Notes under the pieces: model-generated
The model's input: the letters and a program-made list of their open reading frames with translations, nothing else
Told to the model about the DNA's origin: nothing
The model's database searches: none
Translations under genes and position numbers: made by a program
Origin: Sphingomonas sp.
Lineage (GTDB): Bacteria > Pseudomonadota > Alphaproteobacteria > Sphingomonadales > Sphingomonadaceae
NCBI GenBank assembly: GCA_025936675.1
Contig: JAICSX010000010.1
Coordinates: 3,528-67,527 of the forward strand
Direction of reading: 5' to 3'
DNA length: 64,000 nt
In this document: positions 9,283 to 18,410 of the stretch, piece after piece
Layout of the letters: each line of letters opens with the position of its first letter
Position numbering within the stretch: the stretch's first letter is position 1

Positions 9283-9920
9283 GCTGGCACCTGCTGGCGT
9301 TCCGGATGCGCTGCCGCAAACGCATCGAGCTTGTTGGCATTCTCTTCGGCGCGCAGCAACGTCGGATAATCGTCGAGCGGCACGTCGTAGCGGCGCGCAT
9401 TGTAGAGCTGCGGGACGAGCAGCACGTCGGCGCCGGTCGGCCCGTCGCCGAACAGGAACTTGCCCGAGCGCGGCTTCGCCATGGTTTCGAGGGCCGGAAG
9501 GCGCTCGCTGATCCAGTGGCGGTACCAGGCGTCGACCTTCTCCTGAGGCTGGCCGAGCTCGTTCTTCAGATATTTGAGGACGCTGAGGTTGTTCAGCGGA
9601 TGGATGTCACAAGCGACCATCATCGCCAGCGCGACAACGTGAGCGCGCTCGGCGGCCGAAGCGGGGATCAGCGGCTGGTTGGGATAGCGGAGGTCGAGAT
9701 AGTTGATGATGGCGAGGCTCTGGGTGAGCGTCTGGCCGTCGATTTCGAGCATCGGCACTAGCCCCAGAGGGTTAAGCGCTCGATATTCCTCGGAATTCTG
9801 CTCGCCGGTCAGCAGGTTCACCGGCCGGCTTTCGTATTCGACATTCTTGAGATTGAGGGCGATGCGGACCCGGTACGAGGCGGACGAGCGCCAATATTCA
9901 TAGAGGATGGGTTTCGGCAT
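9279..9920 (-). CDS. maiA: Maleylacetoacetate isomerase (zeta-class glutathione S-transferase)
   Basis: This 213-residue protein carries the zeta-GST active-site motif as SSASYRVRIALNLKN near residue 12, the glutathione-binding NPLGLVPMLEID and TLTQSLAIINYLD segments, and the C-terminal helical domain with HPLNNLSVLKYL. It should isomerise maleylacetoacetate to fumarylacetoacetate with glutathione, the middle step between homogentisate dioxygenase (19757) and fumarylacetoacetase (21037) elsewhere in the window. Its gene is about 10 kb from those two and sits between a thioesterase (10 bases upstream) and an aldolase (4-base overlap). The position usually written Cys in SSCS is Ala here; the catalytic Ser is retained, so activity is expected. 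Confidence 0.9.
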   Translation of the reverse strand: MPKPILYEYWRSSASYRVRIALNLKNVEYESRPVNLLTGEQNSEEYRALNPLGLVPMLEIDGQTLTQSLAIINYLDLRYPNQPLIPASAAERAHVVALAMMVACDIHPLNNLSVLKYLKNELGQPQEKVDAWYRHWISERLPALETMAKPRSGKFLFGDGPTGADVLLVPQLYNARRYDVPLDDYPTLLRAEENANKLDAFAAAHPERQQVPA

Positions 9921-9930
9921 GCGCCGCTGC

Positions 9931-10335
9931 TTACTCTGGCGAAACGAACGGCGCTATGACTTCCGGCGGCACGCGGATGGGGCGGCCCAACGCTTTGTCG
10001 ATAATCGCCCACTGTGTCTTCGAGCGAACGCAGATTTTCCCGTCAGCGCCGGTGAATTCGACGAAGCGGTCGAAGCGCGCGCCCTTAGGCTCGTCGCCTA
10101 CCCATGTGCGAGCAGTGACCCGGTCGCCTTCGTGGGCAGCGCGGAGGTAGTCGATCTCGTGCCGAACCACGACCCAGTAGAAGGCGTGCTTGTGGGCAGC
10201 ATCGGCGACCGATTCCCAGTGAGCGACCGCGACCTGCTGAATCCACTGCACCCAGACGGCATTGTTGACGTGGCCGAGCTCGTCGATGTGCTCGGGCCTG
10301 GCGCTCAGCTCCAGTTCGAAGACCGGACGTGTCAC
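9931..10335 (-). CDS. Hot-dog-fold acyl-CoA thioesterase (4HBT family)
   Basis: A 134-residue single-domain thioesterase. The 4HBT motif is visible as DELGHVNNAVWVQWIQQ near residue 18, including the catalytic Asp and the GHVNN turn, followed by the long central helix and the strand VVVRHEIDYLRAA. It should hydrolyse an acyl-CoA or aryl-CoA in the cytoplasm, with specificity unknown. It starts with GTG overlapping the stop of the upstream oligopeptidase (GTGA, 10332-10335) and ends 10 bases before maiA, so it lies inside a four-gene reverse operon. Confidence 0.85.
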   Translation of the reverse strand: MTRPVFELELSARPEHIDELGHVNNAVWVQWIQQVAVAHWESVADAAHKHAFYWVVVRHEIDYLRAAHEGDRVTARTWVGDEPKGARFDRFVEFTGADGKICVRSKTQWAIIDKALGRPIRVPPEVIAPFVSPE

Positions 10336-12392
10336 CGCACCTGCGTCAGTATGAACCCGTAAGTCTCGGCGACTTCATGGAGCCGGTCCCAGCGCCCCGA
10401 CTTCCCGCCATGGCCCGCGCCCATGTTGATCTTGAGCAGCAGCAAATTGTCGCCAGTCTTTGTCGTCCGCAGCTTAGCCGCCCACTTGGCCGGCTCCCAA
10501 TAGGTGACTCGCGGGTCGGTGAGGCCACCCGTAATCAGCAACGGCGGATAATCCTGCGCCTTCACCTGGTCGTAGGGCGAGTAGCTGCGGATGTAATCGA
10601 ACGCCGCCTTGTCGGTGATCGGATTGCCCCATTCGGGCCATTCGCCAGGCGTCAGCGGAAGCGTATCGTCGAGCATGGTATTGAGGACATCGACGAAAGG
10701 TACGTCGGCGACGGCCGCGCCAAACAGCTCCGGATCGGAATTCACCACCGCGCCCATCAGTTCGCCGCCGGCCGACCCCCCGTTGATCGCGATTCGTCCT
10801 GCGCGGGTGAACTTCGCCGCGATCAGCCCCTTCGCTGCGTCGACGAAATCGTTGAACGTGTTCGTCCGCTTGGTCAGCTTGCCGTCGAGGAACCATTGGT
10901 AGCCGAGGTCGTCGCCGCCGCGGATGTGAGCGATCGCGCACGCCCACCCGCGGTCGAGCAGGCTCATCCGATTGGAATTGAACGTCGGCGGGATCGCATG
11001 GCCGTAGGCGCCGTAAGCATAGAGGAACAACTTGCCCTCGCCGTTCTTCTCGAAGCCCTTCTTGTAGACAACCGACACCGGGACTTTCACGCCGTCGCGC
11101 GCCTCGATCATCAGCCGCTCGGTCGCATATTGCGAAGCGTCATAGCCTGACGGGATTTCCTGGACCTTCAGCACCTCGAGCGACCCGCTCTCCGGGTGGT
11201 AGTCGTAGACCGTCGTCGGCGTGACCATCGACGAATAGCCGAGGCGGTAGGCCGACGGCGCGAACTCTGGATTGCCGAGGAAGAAGGCGCTGTAGCTCGC
11301 CTCCTCGAACGGAATGCGCGTCTCCGCACCGTCGTAGGTGCGCAGAATCAGCTGATCGAGCCCGTCGACCCGGCTGCTGATCGCGAGATGGTCGCGATAG
11401 GAGGTCGCATGGGTCAGATAGACGCGATCCGAACCGGGAACGACCGTCTCCCACTGCTCAGGCATCGCCGGATCGGCAACGGCCAGGCGGAAGTTCACGT
11501 GCTCGTCGTTGGTGTGGATCCAGAATTTCCCGTGCGCCGCATCGACATGATATTCGCGGCCGGTCTTCCGCGGCGAAATCAGGGTCAGCGGCTGCGACGG
11601 ATCGTCGGTCGCGACGAACCGCACCTCCGTGGTCGTATTATCGCCGGTCGAGACGAAGACGATGCTGCGGTCCTGCGACTTACCGACGCCGACTGAAAAG
11701 CCGAGCTCCTCGGTCTCTTCGTATAGCGTGATGTCCTCGTCCGCCGACCGTCCGAGCCGGTGGTACCGCGCGCGATAGCTCCGCCAATTGTCGTTGACCT
11801 CGGTGAAGACGATCCCGCCGCTGTCGCTCGACCAGACGGGAACGCCGATCCCGACCTTGGTAACGGTCTCGATCTCCTTGCCGGTCGCAAGATCGCGAAT
11901 TCGAAGCTCGAACCGCTCGGAGCCGTCGTAATCAGCGAGTGTCGCCAGCAGCTTGCCGTCGGGGCTGACCTCGAGCGCGCCCAAGCGGAAATATTCGCGG
12001 CCCTCGGCTTCGGCCGGTTCGTCCAGAAGCACCTCGTCGGCGCCGTCGGCGAACTTCTTGCGGTACCAGGTGCGGTACTGTGCGCCCGGCTTGAACGCCC
12101 ACCAGTAGAGCCAGTCGCCGTCGCGGATCGGCACCGAGCTTTCGTCCTCCTTGATCCGTCCCTTCATCTCCTCGAACAGCTGGTCGATCAGCCCCTGGTG
12201 CTGCGTCTTCCACCCTTCGAAATAAGCATTCTCTTCCTTCAGATATGCGAGGACGTCCGCGTCATCGACATTTGGATATTTGGGATCGCGCAGCCAATGC
12301 CAGGGATCCTCGATCGTCACTCCGTGTCGCTCGTAGCTGTAGGGGCGCTGCCCGGCTTTGGGCGGGGTGGGGAGGCTTGCGGGCTGGTCCAT
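10332..12392 (-). CDS. ptrB: Oligopeptidase B (prolyl oligopeptidase family S9)
   Basis: The protein has 686 residues from the preferred start. The N-terminal half forms the beta-propeller gate, beginning with RHGVTIEDPWHWLRDP. The C-terminal alpha/beta-hydrolase domain has the catalytic Ser in INGGSAGGELMG (about residue 540), with Asp (GGLTDPRVTYWEP) and His (MGAGHGG) near the end. It cleaves short peptides, typically after basic residues in the oligopeptidase B branch. The frame is open a further 17 codons upstream to 12443. ATG 12392 is preferred because MDQPASLPTPPKA resembles the usual N-terminus. There is no signal peptide. It heads the operon ptrB - thioesterase - maiA - aldolase. Confidence 0.9.
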   Translation of the reverse strand: MDQPASLPTPPKAGQRPYSYERHGVTIEDPWHWLRDPKYPNVDDADVLAYLKEENAYFEGWKTQHQGLIDQLFEEMKGRIKEDESSVPIRDGDWLYWWAFKPGAQYRTWYRKKFADGADEVLLDEPAEAEGREYFRLGALEVSPDGKLLATLADYDGSERFELRIRDLATGKEIETVTKVGIGVPVWSSDSGGIVFTEVNDNWRSYRARYHRLGRSADEDITLYEETEELGFSVGVGKSQDRSIVFVSTGDNTTTEVRFVATDDPSQPLTLISPRKTGREYHVDAAHGKFWIHTNDEHVNFRLAVADPAMPEQWETVVPGSDRVYLTHATSYRDHLAISSRVDGLDQLILRTYDGAETRIPFEEASYSAFFLGNPEFAPSAYRLGYSSMVTPTTVYDYHPESGSLEVLKVQEIPSGYDASQYATERLMIEARDGVKVPVSVVYKKGFEKNGEGKLFLYAYGAYGHAIPPTFNSNRMSLLDRGWACAIAHIRGGDDLGYQWFLDGKLTKRTNTFNDFVDAAKGLIAAKFTRAGRIAINGGSAGGELMGAVVNSDPELFGAAVADVPFVDVLNTMLDDTLPLTPGEWPEWGNPITDKAAFDYIRSYSPYDQVKAQDYPPLLITGGLTDPRVTYWEPAKWAAKLRTTKTGDNLLLLKINMGAGHGGKSGRWDRLHEVAETYGFILTQVR

Positions 12393-12734
12393 GGTACGCG
12401 CTCTTAGCGCGATCACGCGGGACCGGAAGCGCCAAAAGCGCAAACGGACTTGCGCCTGCTACCGGTGGAAAGCGGTCATTCCGGCCTCCGATTTCGCTGT
12501 CCTACAGCGGAGCAGTTCGATCATAGGCTCAGTGATGAGCGAGACTCCTCCTGTTTCGTATCGACTGCCAGCGCTTTGCGCGCACGCGCATGTAGCTTCG
12601 CTGCGATTGCTGCGTTTCGGGCTCACCTCGCGCGCGCACGCGTAGAGCTGTGACTTTTGGAACTTTTGGCGCTTCGCGCCGCCTCTTTAACAATGGATCA
12701 TCTGAGACTAGCTGAGAGGCGAGGGAGTTAATGC
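12393..12734. other. Intergenic region between ptrB and pepP
   Basis: These 342 bases lie between divergently transcribed genes and should hold both promoters. I see no convincing protein or RNA gene. Two related alternating CG stretches (GCGCGCACGCGCATG near 12580 and GCGCGCGCACGCGTAG near 12630) form an imperfect direct repeat. A small perfect hairpin GGCGC-TTC-GCGCC lies near 12669. No clear -35/-10 pair could be assigned. Confidence 0.4.
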
Positions 12735-14534
12735 ATGTCCAGTTACGCAGACCGCCTCGCCGCACTTCGCGAGCAATTGAAGGCCGAGAAGCTCGACGGG
12801 TTCGTCGTTCCGCTCACCGACGAGCATATGAGCGAATATGTCGGAAGCTACGCCCAGCGCCTCGCCTGGCTTACCGGGTTCAAGGGATCGGCAGGATCGG
12901 CGGTGGTGCTCCCCGAGGAAGCGGCGATTTTCGTCGACGGCCGTTACACGCTGCAGGTGCGCCAGCAGGTCTCGCCGACCGAGTGGAGCTACCAGTCGGT
13001 GCCCGAAACCAGCACGACTCAATGGCTAGAGGAGCATGCGCCCAAGGGCGGGCGGATCGGCTACGATCCCTGGCTGCATACGCGCGACTGGGTAAAGAAG
13101 GCCAAGGACGCGCTCGCTACGCGCGGCGCCGAGCTGGTGCCGGTAGAGCGCAATCCCATCGACGAGATATGGAAGGATCGGCCGGAAGCATCGAAGGCGC
13201 ACCTCGTCGTCCAGTCCGACCAATATGCCGGCAAGTCGGCGGCGGAAAAGCGAACCGAGATCGGCGACTGGCTAGCCAAGCACCATGCCGACGCGGCGGT
13301 GCTTTCCGCGCTCGACTCGATCGCCTGGGCATTCAACATCCGGGGCGCCGACGTGACCCATACGCCTGTAGCGCTGGCTTATGCGCTCGTTCACGCCGAC
13401 GGGACCGCCGACCTGTTCGTCGCGAGCGAGAAGATCGGCCCGGAGGTTCGTCAGCATCTCGGCAACGGAGTCCGGCTCCACGAGCGTTACGAGTTCGAGC
13501 CGGCGCTTTCAGAGCTCAAGGACAAGACGGTCGTCGTTGATCCCGAGCGCGCCGTGGCCGCAATCTTCGAGGCGCTCGAGAAGGCAGGCGCCAAGATCGT
13601 CGCCATGCGCGATCCGACGATCCTGCCGAAGGCGCTCAAGAACCCCGCCGAGATCGCCGGGCAGAAGGCGGCGCAGACGCGCGACGGCGCCGCGATCGCC
13701 AGGTTCCTGCGTTGGATCGATGAAGAAGCGCCTAAGGGCGACGTCGACGAGCTCAAGGCGTCCGATCACCTCGAATCGTTGCGTCGGGAGAATCCGGAGC
13801 TTCGCGACCTCAGCTTCGACAGCATTTCGGGTGCCGGACCGAACGGAGCGATCGTCCACTACAAGTCGAGCGAGAAGACCAACCGCAAGCTCGAGAAGGG
13901 CACGCTCTATCTAATCGATTCGGGCGGCCAGTACCTCGACGGCACCACCGACATCACCCGTACCGTGGCGATCGGCGAGCCTACGGCCGAGATGCGCGAC
14001 CGCTTCACCCGCGTGCTGAAGGGCCATATCGCGATTGCGACGGCGGTCTTCCCGAAGGGGACTCGCGGGTCGCAGCTGGACAGCTTCGCGCGGCGGCCGC
14101 TGTGGGAAGCGGGGCTCGACTACGCCCACGGCACCGGCCACGGAGTCGGAAGCTTCCTCGCGGTGCACGAGGGACCGCAGCGAATTTCGCCTGTGGGAAG
14201 CTCTCAATCGGGTGGCGACGAGCCGCTGCAGGCGGGCATGATCATCTCCAACGAGCCCGGCTACTACAAGACCGGCGAGTACGGCATCCGAATCGAGAAC
14301 CTCGTGCTCGTCGTCCCCCGAGAGATCGAAGGGGCGGAGAAGGAGATGCTCGGCTTCGAGACTTTGACCTTCGCGCCGATCGACCGCCGGCTGATCGACG
14401 CCGAGATGCTCGAACCCGAGGAGCTCGTCTGGCTCAACTGCTATCACGCGCATGTCGTGGCGAAGATCGGGCCGACATTGTCGGGTGCTGACCTCGACTG
14501 GCTGCAAAAGGCCTGCGCCCCGATCGAGACTTAG
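12735..14534 (+). CDS. pepP: Xaa-Pro aminopeptidase (aminopeptidase P, M24B)
   Basis: A 599-residue member of the longer, three-domain aminopeptidase P type with two creatinase-like N-terminal domains before the pita-bread M24 catalytic domain. Metal ligands can be read in order: Asp residues in YLIDSGGQYLDGTTDITRT, His in HGTGHGVGSFLAVHEGP, Glu in IISNEPGYY and Glu in YGIRIENLVLV. It removes an N-terminal residue in front of proline, using two Mn or similar ions, in the cytoplasm. The N-terminus (SYADRLAALREQLKAEKLDG) is standard, and the upstream GAGGCGAGGGAG gives a usable ribosome site. It is transcribed alone. Confidence 0.93.
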   Translation: MSSYADRLAALREQLKAEKLDGFVVPLTDEHMSEYVGSYAQRLAWLTGFKGSAGSAVVLPEEAAIFVDGRYTLQVRQQVSPTEWSYQSVPETSTTQWLEEHAPKGGRIGYDPWLHTRDWVKKAKDALATRGAELVPVERNPIDEIWKDRPEASKAHLVVQSDQYAGKSAAEKRTEIGDWLAKHHADAAVLSALDSIAWAFNIRGADVTHTPVALAYALVHADGTADLFVASEKIGPEVRQHLGNGVRLHERYEFEPALSELKDKTVVVDPERAVAAIFEALEKAGAKIVAMRDPTILPKALKNPAEIAGQKAAQTRDGAAIARFLRWIDEEAPKGDVDELKASDHLESLRRENPELRDLSFDSISGAGPNGAIVHYKSSEKTNRKLEKGTLYLIDSGGQYLDGTTDITRTVAIGEPTAEMRDRFTRVLKGHIAIATAVFPKGTRGSQLDSFARRPLWEAGLDYAHGTGHGVGSFLAVHEGPQRISPVGSSQSGGDEPLQAGMIISNEPGYYKTGEYGIRIENLVLVVPREIEGAEKEMLGFETLTFAPIDRRLIDAEMLEPEELVWLNCYHAHVVAKIGPTLSGADLDWLQKACAPIET

Positions 14535-14605
14535 GGCGCAGCTGCGGCTTTACCAGGCGCGCTTGTTCCCCTAATGTTCTCCACCCGACTCAACAGGAGG
14601 ACGCA

Positions 14606-14983
14606 ATGATCGGCTATGTGACGCTCGGCACCAACGACCGGGAGAAGTCGGCGAAATTCTACGATGCGCTGTGCGGCGAGCTGGGCGTTGGGCGGATGAT
14701 GGAGAACGAGCAGTTCATCGCCTGGGGCAAGCCGGGCGGCGGCGCCGGGATCGGGATCACCAGGCCCTTCGACGGCAATGCGGCGACCGTCGGCAATGGC
14801 GTGATGGTTGCCCTGGAGGCGAAGGATACGGACCAGGTGCAGCGGCTCTTTGACATCGCGCTCGCGAATGGCGGCACCGACGAAGGCGCGCCGGGCGATC
14901 GCGGCGGCGGCTTCTATGCCGGCTATTTCCGTGATCCGGACGGGAACAAGCTCAACGCCTTCGTAATGACTGGCCAGGAGTAA
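14606..14983 (+). CDS. VOC-family (glyoxalase-like) protein
   Basis: This 125-residue protein has the paired beta-alpha-beta-beta-beta modules of the vicinal-oxygen-chelate fold. It opens with MIGYVTLGTNDREKSAKFYD and closes with GFYAGYFRDPDGNKLNAFV, the typical end strand with a Glu/Asn-type metal position. Members bind metals and include glyoxalases, dioxygenases and resistance proteins, and nothing fixes the substrate here. CAGGAGGACGC gives a strong ribosome site. It is the first of three closely spaced genes, followed after 14 bases by a cupin. Confidence 0.85.
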   Translation: MIGYVTLGTNDREKSAKFYDALCGELGVGRMMENEQFIAWGKPGGGAGIGITRPFDGNAATVGNGVMVALEAKDTDQVQRLFDIALANGGTDEGAPGDRGGGFYAGYFRDPDGNKLNAFVMTGQE

Positions 14984-14997
14984 GCTTGGAGGCGGCC

Positions 14998-15396
14998 ATG
15001 CAAGGCAAGTCGCTGTTCAATCACCACATCCACCTCGGGCTCGGCGGCCGCGCGGTTCCGCAGCCCGAGTTCACCGGCGACATGAGCTGGTACGAGGCTT
15101 ACGGTGAGCGCCACGGCGACGACGGCGCTGAGGGGCGGCTTGTCGCGCTTTACCGGTTCGACGAGCCGTGGACGAGCTGGGAGATGCATCCCGCCGGCGA
15201 CGAGGTTGTCTGCTGCATCCAGGGCCATATGACCTTGCACCAGGAGCTGCCTGACGGCAGCAAGCAGAGCGTGGAGCTCGGGCCGGGCGATTATGCGGTG
15301 AATTCGCCCGGCACCTGGCACACGGCGGACACTGACGGGCCGGTCGTCGCGCTGTTCATCACCGTCGGCAAGGACACGACTCACCGACCGCGGTGA
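14998..15396 (+). CDS. Cupin-domain protein
   Basis: The protein has 132 residues with one conserved beta-barrel cupin. Motif 1 appears around WEMHPAGDEVVCCIQGHMTL and motif 2 around GPGDYAVNSPGTWHTAD, giving candidate metal-binding His and Glu residues. The sequence starts MQGKSLFNHHIHLG. ATG 14998 is preferred over a TTG at 14986 because GGAGG at 14988-14992 lies just before it. The enzymatic role is unknown. It sits between a VOC protein and a DUF1801 protein, separated by 14 and 19 bases, so the three are probably one transcript. Confidence 0.83.
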   Translation: MQGKSLFNHHIHLGLGGRAVPQPEFTGDMSWYEAYGERHGDDGAEGRLVALYRFDEPWTSWEMHPAGDEVVCCIQGHMTLHQELPDGSKQSVELGPGDYAVNSPGTWHTADTDGPVVALFITVGKDTTHRPR

Positions 15397-15415
15397 GGCA
15401 CTAAGGGGACCAGTA

Positions 15416-15817
15416 ATGAGTGATGGTTCAGCCGCTCAGCAGATCGAGGAGAAGATCAGGCAACTGGGCGATTGGCGCGGGACGATGCTGGGCCACTTGC
15501 GCGCGCTCATCCGCGAGGCGGATCCGGATGTCACGGAGGAGGTGAAGTGGCGAAAGCCGTCGAACCCGCTCGGCGTCCCCACCTGGGAGCATGCCGGGAT
15601 TATCTGCACCGGCGAGGTCTACAAGGACAAGGTAAAGCTGACCTTCGCGAGAGGCGCATCGGTTCCCGATCCGTCGGAGCTGTTCAATGCGAGCCTCGAT
15701 GGCGGCACGCGGCGGGCCATCGACTTTCGCGACGGCGAGAAGATCAACGAAAAGGCCTTCAAGGAGCTCGTCCGTGCTGCCGTCGCTGTGAACCTCGCCG
15801 GCAAGCGCGGTCACTAA
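15416..15817 (+). CDS. DUF1801 (YdhG-like) protein
   Basis: The 133-residue protein matches the DUF1801/YdhG family pattern. An N-terminal helix precedes LGHLRALIREADPDVTEEVKW, the conserved W-x-x-P stretch (KWRKPSNPLGVPTWEHAG), and the later DKVKLTFARGASVPDP and LDGGTRRAIDFRDGEKIN segments. No biochemical function is established for this family. It follows the cupin gene after 19 bases with a good ribosome site (AAGGGGACCAGTA before ATG) and ends the VOC-cupin-DUF1801 group. Confidence 0.85.
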   Translation: MSDGSAAQQIEEKIRQLGDWRGTMLGHLRALIREADPDVTEEVKWRKPSNPLGVPTWEHAGIICTGEVYKDKVKLTFARGASVPDPSELFNASLDGGTRRAIDFRDGEKINEKAFKELVRAAVAVNLAGKRGH

Positions 15818-15914
15818 TCGAGCAGCCCGTCCCAGAATGTGACGAGACGGTCACCTCGAATTAATTGCGCGTTTAATTCATTGGCTGTAAAAGGAAATCA
15901 CGGAGAAATGATTC

Positions 15915-16043
15915 GTGACTGAAGCGCTTTTGCTAGCCCTTGCAATCATCCTGCTCGGCGCCGTGATCTGGGTCGGCGACGCCATCGCGCGCGGCGTCGA
16001 CAGCGCGCTCGGCGAAACGAAGCTTCGCGACCGCGACGCCTAG
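15915..16043 (+). CDS. Small single-span membrane protein (42 aa)
   Basis: A GTG-initiated frame encodes 42 residues. A hydrophobic helix (EALLLALAIILLGAVIWVGD) is followed by a short polar tail ending KLRDRDA. GGAG at 15902-15905 lies 9 bases before GTG. Its TAG stop interlocks with the stop of the small gene on the other strand in CTAG (16040-16043), an arrangement common in this window and a reason to think both are real. I know no function; the size and topology resemble small inner-membrane regulators. Confidence 0.55.
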   Translation: MTEALLLALAIILLGAVIWVGDAIARGVDSALGETKLRDRDA

Positions 16044-16213
16044 CGTCTTTCGCCGTCCTTATCTTCGCTTCCTGCCGCGCCGATCTTTCGCGACTGAGCC
16101 TTGCGTCGCCGCAAATTCTCACGGAGTGCTGCAGCGAGCCGCTCCTCCCGTTCCTTGTCCTTCATCTCGCCCAAATGCGGCACGGAGTTGCCGTCTTCAA
16201 GGCGGGTTGACAT
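16040..16213 (-). CDS. Small basic-acidic helical protein (57 aa), hypothetical
   Basis: This frame encodes 57 residues. Its central part, MKDKEREERLAAALRENLRRR, is a highly charged amphipathic helix followed by KAQSRKIG, reminiscent of short conserved proteins in alphaproteobacteria. A downstream Met at that segment may be the true start, giving 41 residues. It lies between the 42-residue membrane protein (interlocked stops) and tRNA-Thr(GGT). The much longer frame that runs through the tRNA and the threonine aldolase is not credible. No function can be given. Confidence 0.6.
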   Translation of the reverse strand: MSTRLEDGNSVPHLGEMKDKEREERLAAALRENLRRRKAQSRKIGAAGSEDKDGERR

Positions 16214-16254
16214 GGCGACGCGCCGCCCCTCATAGGCGCGCCTTCCTCGACAGT

Positions 16255-16329
<75 letters not shown>

Positions 16330-16375
16330 CTTCTTCGCATTGACCGTTGCGGCCTCGCTCGCCATTCGGCGCCCC

Positions 16376-17380
16376 ATGCGCTTCGTCTCCGATAATGCTG
16401 CTGCGGCCCACCCCAAGGTGATTGAGGCGATCGTCGCCTCCAATCGGCCCGACACGGCCTATGATGGCGATCAATGGAGCAAGCGCCTCGACGGCGTCTT
16501 CTCGGATCTCTTCGAGAAAGAGGTGAGGGCGCTGTGGGTCAGCACCGGGACGGCCGCCAATTGCCTCGCGCTTGCTGCCCTGTGCCCACCGTATCGAGCG
16601 ATCCTGTGCCACCGCGAGGCACATATCGAGACCGATGAGGCTGGCGCGCCGGGCTTCTTCACAGGCGGCGCCAAATTGGTCCTGCTCGGCGGGCCGGGGG
16701 CAAAGATCACGCCAGAGGCGGTGAACGCGGGATGCGACCGCATTTGGAAGGACGTCCACCAGGTTCAGCCGGCCGCGATCTCCATCACCAACGCGACCGA
16801 GTACGGCCGCGTTTATCGAGCCGAGGATGTCGCCGCTCTTGGCGAGATTGCGCGCAAGCGCCCGCTCGCGCTGCACATGGATGGCGCGCGGCTCGCCAAT
16901 GCGATCGCGACCACCGGCGAGCGGCTCGCCGACGTCACCTGGCGCTCCGGCGTCGACACCTTGTCGTTCGGGTTCATCAAGAATGGCGGACTCAATGCCG
17001 AGTGTCTGATCCTGTTCAAGACCGAACTCGCCGACGAGATCGAGGTCCGCCGCAAACGGGCGGGGCACCTTTCATCGAAGGGTCGAATGCTCGCTGCGCA
17101 GATCCTTGCGATGGTCGAAGGCGGGCTGTGGCTCGATAACGCACGGTCGGCCAATGCGGCGGCGCAGGTTCTCGCCAAAGCCGCGCCCCAGCGCCTGCTC
17201 CATCCGGTCGAAGCGAACGAGGTCTTCCTCAAGGCGACAGCCGAGGAATCCGCTGCGTTGCGCGGCCAGGGCTTCGAATTCTACGACTGGCGCGAAGGCG
17301 AGATCCGGCTGGTGACCAGCTGGGATACGGACCAAAAGGCGGTCGAGAAACTCGCCGCGGCGATTGCGGCCCTCGGATAA
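16376..17380 (+). CDS. ltaE: Threonine aldolase family protein (PLP-dependent)
   Basis: The 334-residue protein belongs to the beta-eliminating lyase/threonine aldolase family, which splits L-threonine or L-allo-threonine into glycine and acetaldehyde. It begins MRFVSDNAAAAHPKVIEAIV, as these enzymes do. It keeps the Asp that contacts the PLP ring nitrogen (LHMDGARLANA) and a Lys in LSFGFIKNGGLNAE at the Schiff-base position. The frame is open from 16340, but ATG 16376 matches the family's start. It lies directly after tRNA-Thr and before an EamA exporter on the same strand, with 52 bases between. Confidence 0.88.
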   Translation: MRFVSDNAAAAHPKVIEAIVASNRPDTAYDGDQWSKRLDGVFSDLFEKEVRALWVSTGTAANCLALAALCPPYRAILCHREAHIETDEAGAPGFFTGGAKLVLLGGPGAKITPEAVNAGCDRIWKDVHQVQPAAISITNATEYGRVYRAEDVAALGEIARKRPLALHMDGARLANAIATTGERLADVTWRSGVDTLSFGFIKNGGLNAECLILFKTELADEIEVRRKRAGHLSSKGRMLAAQILAMVEGGLWLDNARSANAAAQVLAKAAPQRLLHPVEANEVFLKATAEESAALRGQGFEFYDWREGEIRLVTSWDTDQKAVEKLAAAIAALG

Positions 17381-17432
17381 GGCCGCCTTATCGGCCGGGC
17401 TGCCGCTTTGATTGGCATTGGACTTATCCGGG

Positions 17433-18395
17433 ATGAATGATCGTCTCATGCCGCGAGACGTCGCCAGAGACGAGCTCAACAGCGACCGGCTGCGTTCGGT
17501 CGCCGTCCCGTTCGCCATCTTCACGGCGATCTGGGGCTCGACTTGGATCGTCATCCGCACCCAGCTCGGCACCGTGCCGCCGCAATGGTCGGTGACCTAT
17601 CGCTTCCTCATCGCCGCGATCGCCATGGCAGCACTTTCTAAGTGGAAAGGCGAAAGCTTGAGCATCGGCCGCAAGGGGATCGTCACCGCCGCCTTCCTCG
17701 GCTTCACCCAGTTCTGCGTGAACTTCAATGCGGTCTATCTGGCCGAGCGGCACATCACCTCGGGCGTCGTCGCGACTGTCTTTGGTCTCCTGCTCATTCC
17801 TGCGAGCCTGCTCGGTTGGGCCTTGCTTGGGCACAAGCCAAGCAGCCGCTTCGCCTGGAGCTCGCTGGTCGCGGTCGCCGGCATCATCTTGCTGTTCGTC
17901 CACGAAATCCGCGAGCATCCAGCGGACAGTAAGCAGATCGCCGCCGGCATCGCGCTGACGCTCGTCGGCATGCTGGGAGCCGCGATCGCGAATGTCTGGC
18001 AGGCTAGGCCGGAGGTCCGGCGTTTGCACCTCTTCCCGCTGCTCGCCTGGTCGATGGCCGCGGGCGCCCTCATCGACGGCGTCATCGCTTTTGCGATGAC
18101 GGGGCCGCCCGTCCTCGACCCGAGGCCGAGCTACTGGGTGGGGATTCTCTATCTCTCGCTCTTCGCTTCGGTCCTGACCTTCAGCCTTTATTATCCGGTG
18201 GTCCGGAAGATCGGCCCCGCCAAGGCGTCTTATTCGAGCGTCATCGTTCCGGTGATCGCCATGGGCTTCTCGACCGCCTTCGAACATTATCGCTGGACAG
18301 GCCTGACGATCGCAGGGGCCGTGCTGGCGTTAGGCGGGATGGCTGCAGCGATGCGCCGCGATCGATCCGACATAGCGGCTCCAGACGCGGCCTGA
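17433..18395 (+). CDS. EamA/DMT-superfamily transporter
   Basis: A 320-residue inner-membrane protein with about ten hydrophobic segments arranged as two EamA repeats. The first repeat starts FAIFTAIWGSTWIVIRTQLG, the hallmark of the family, and the second lies around VGILYLSLFASVLTFSLYYP. Members export amino acids or metabolites or import small solutes, and specificity cannot be read. ATG 17433 is preferred to a TTG 21 bases upstream. It follows the aldolase at short distance and precedes a KTSC protein by 15 bases. Confidence 0.88.
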   Translation: MNDRLMPRDVARDELNSDRLRSVAVPFAIFTAIWGSTWIVIRTQLGTVPPQWSVTYRFLIAAIAMAALSKWKGESLSIGRKGIVTAAFLGFTQFCVNFNAVYLAERHITSGVVATVFGLLLIPASLLGWALLGHKPSSRFAWSSLVAVAGIILLFVHEIREHPADSKQIAAGIALTLVGMLGAAIANVWQARPEVRRLHLFPLLAWSMAAGALIDGVIAFAMTGPPVLDPRPSYWVGILYLSLFASVLTFSLYYPVVRKIGPAKASYSSVIVPVIAMGFSTAFEHYRWTGLTIAGAVLALGGMAAAMRRDRSDIAAPDAA

Positions 18396-18410
18396 AGCGT
18401 TGGGCGGTCG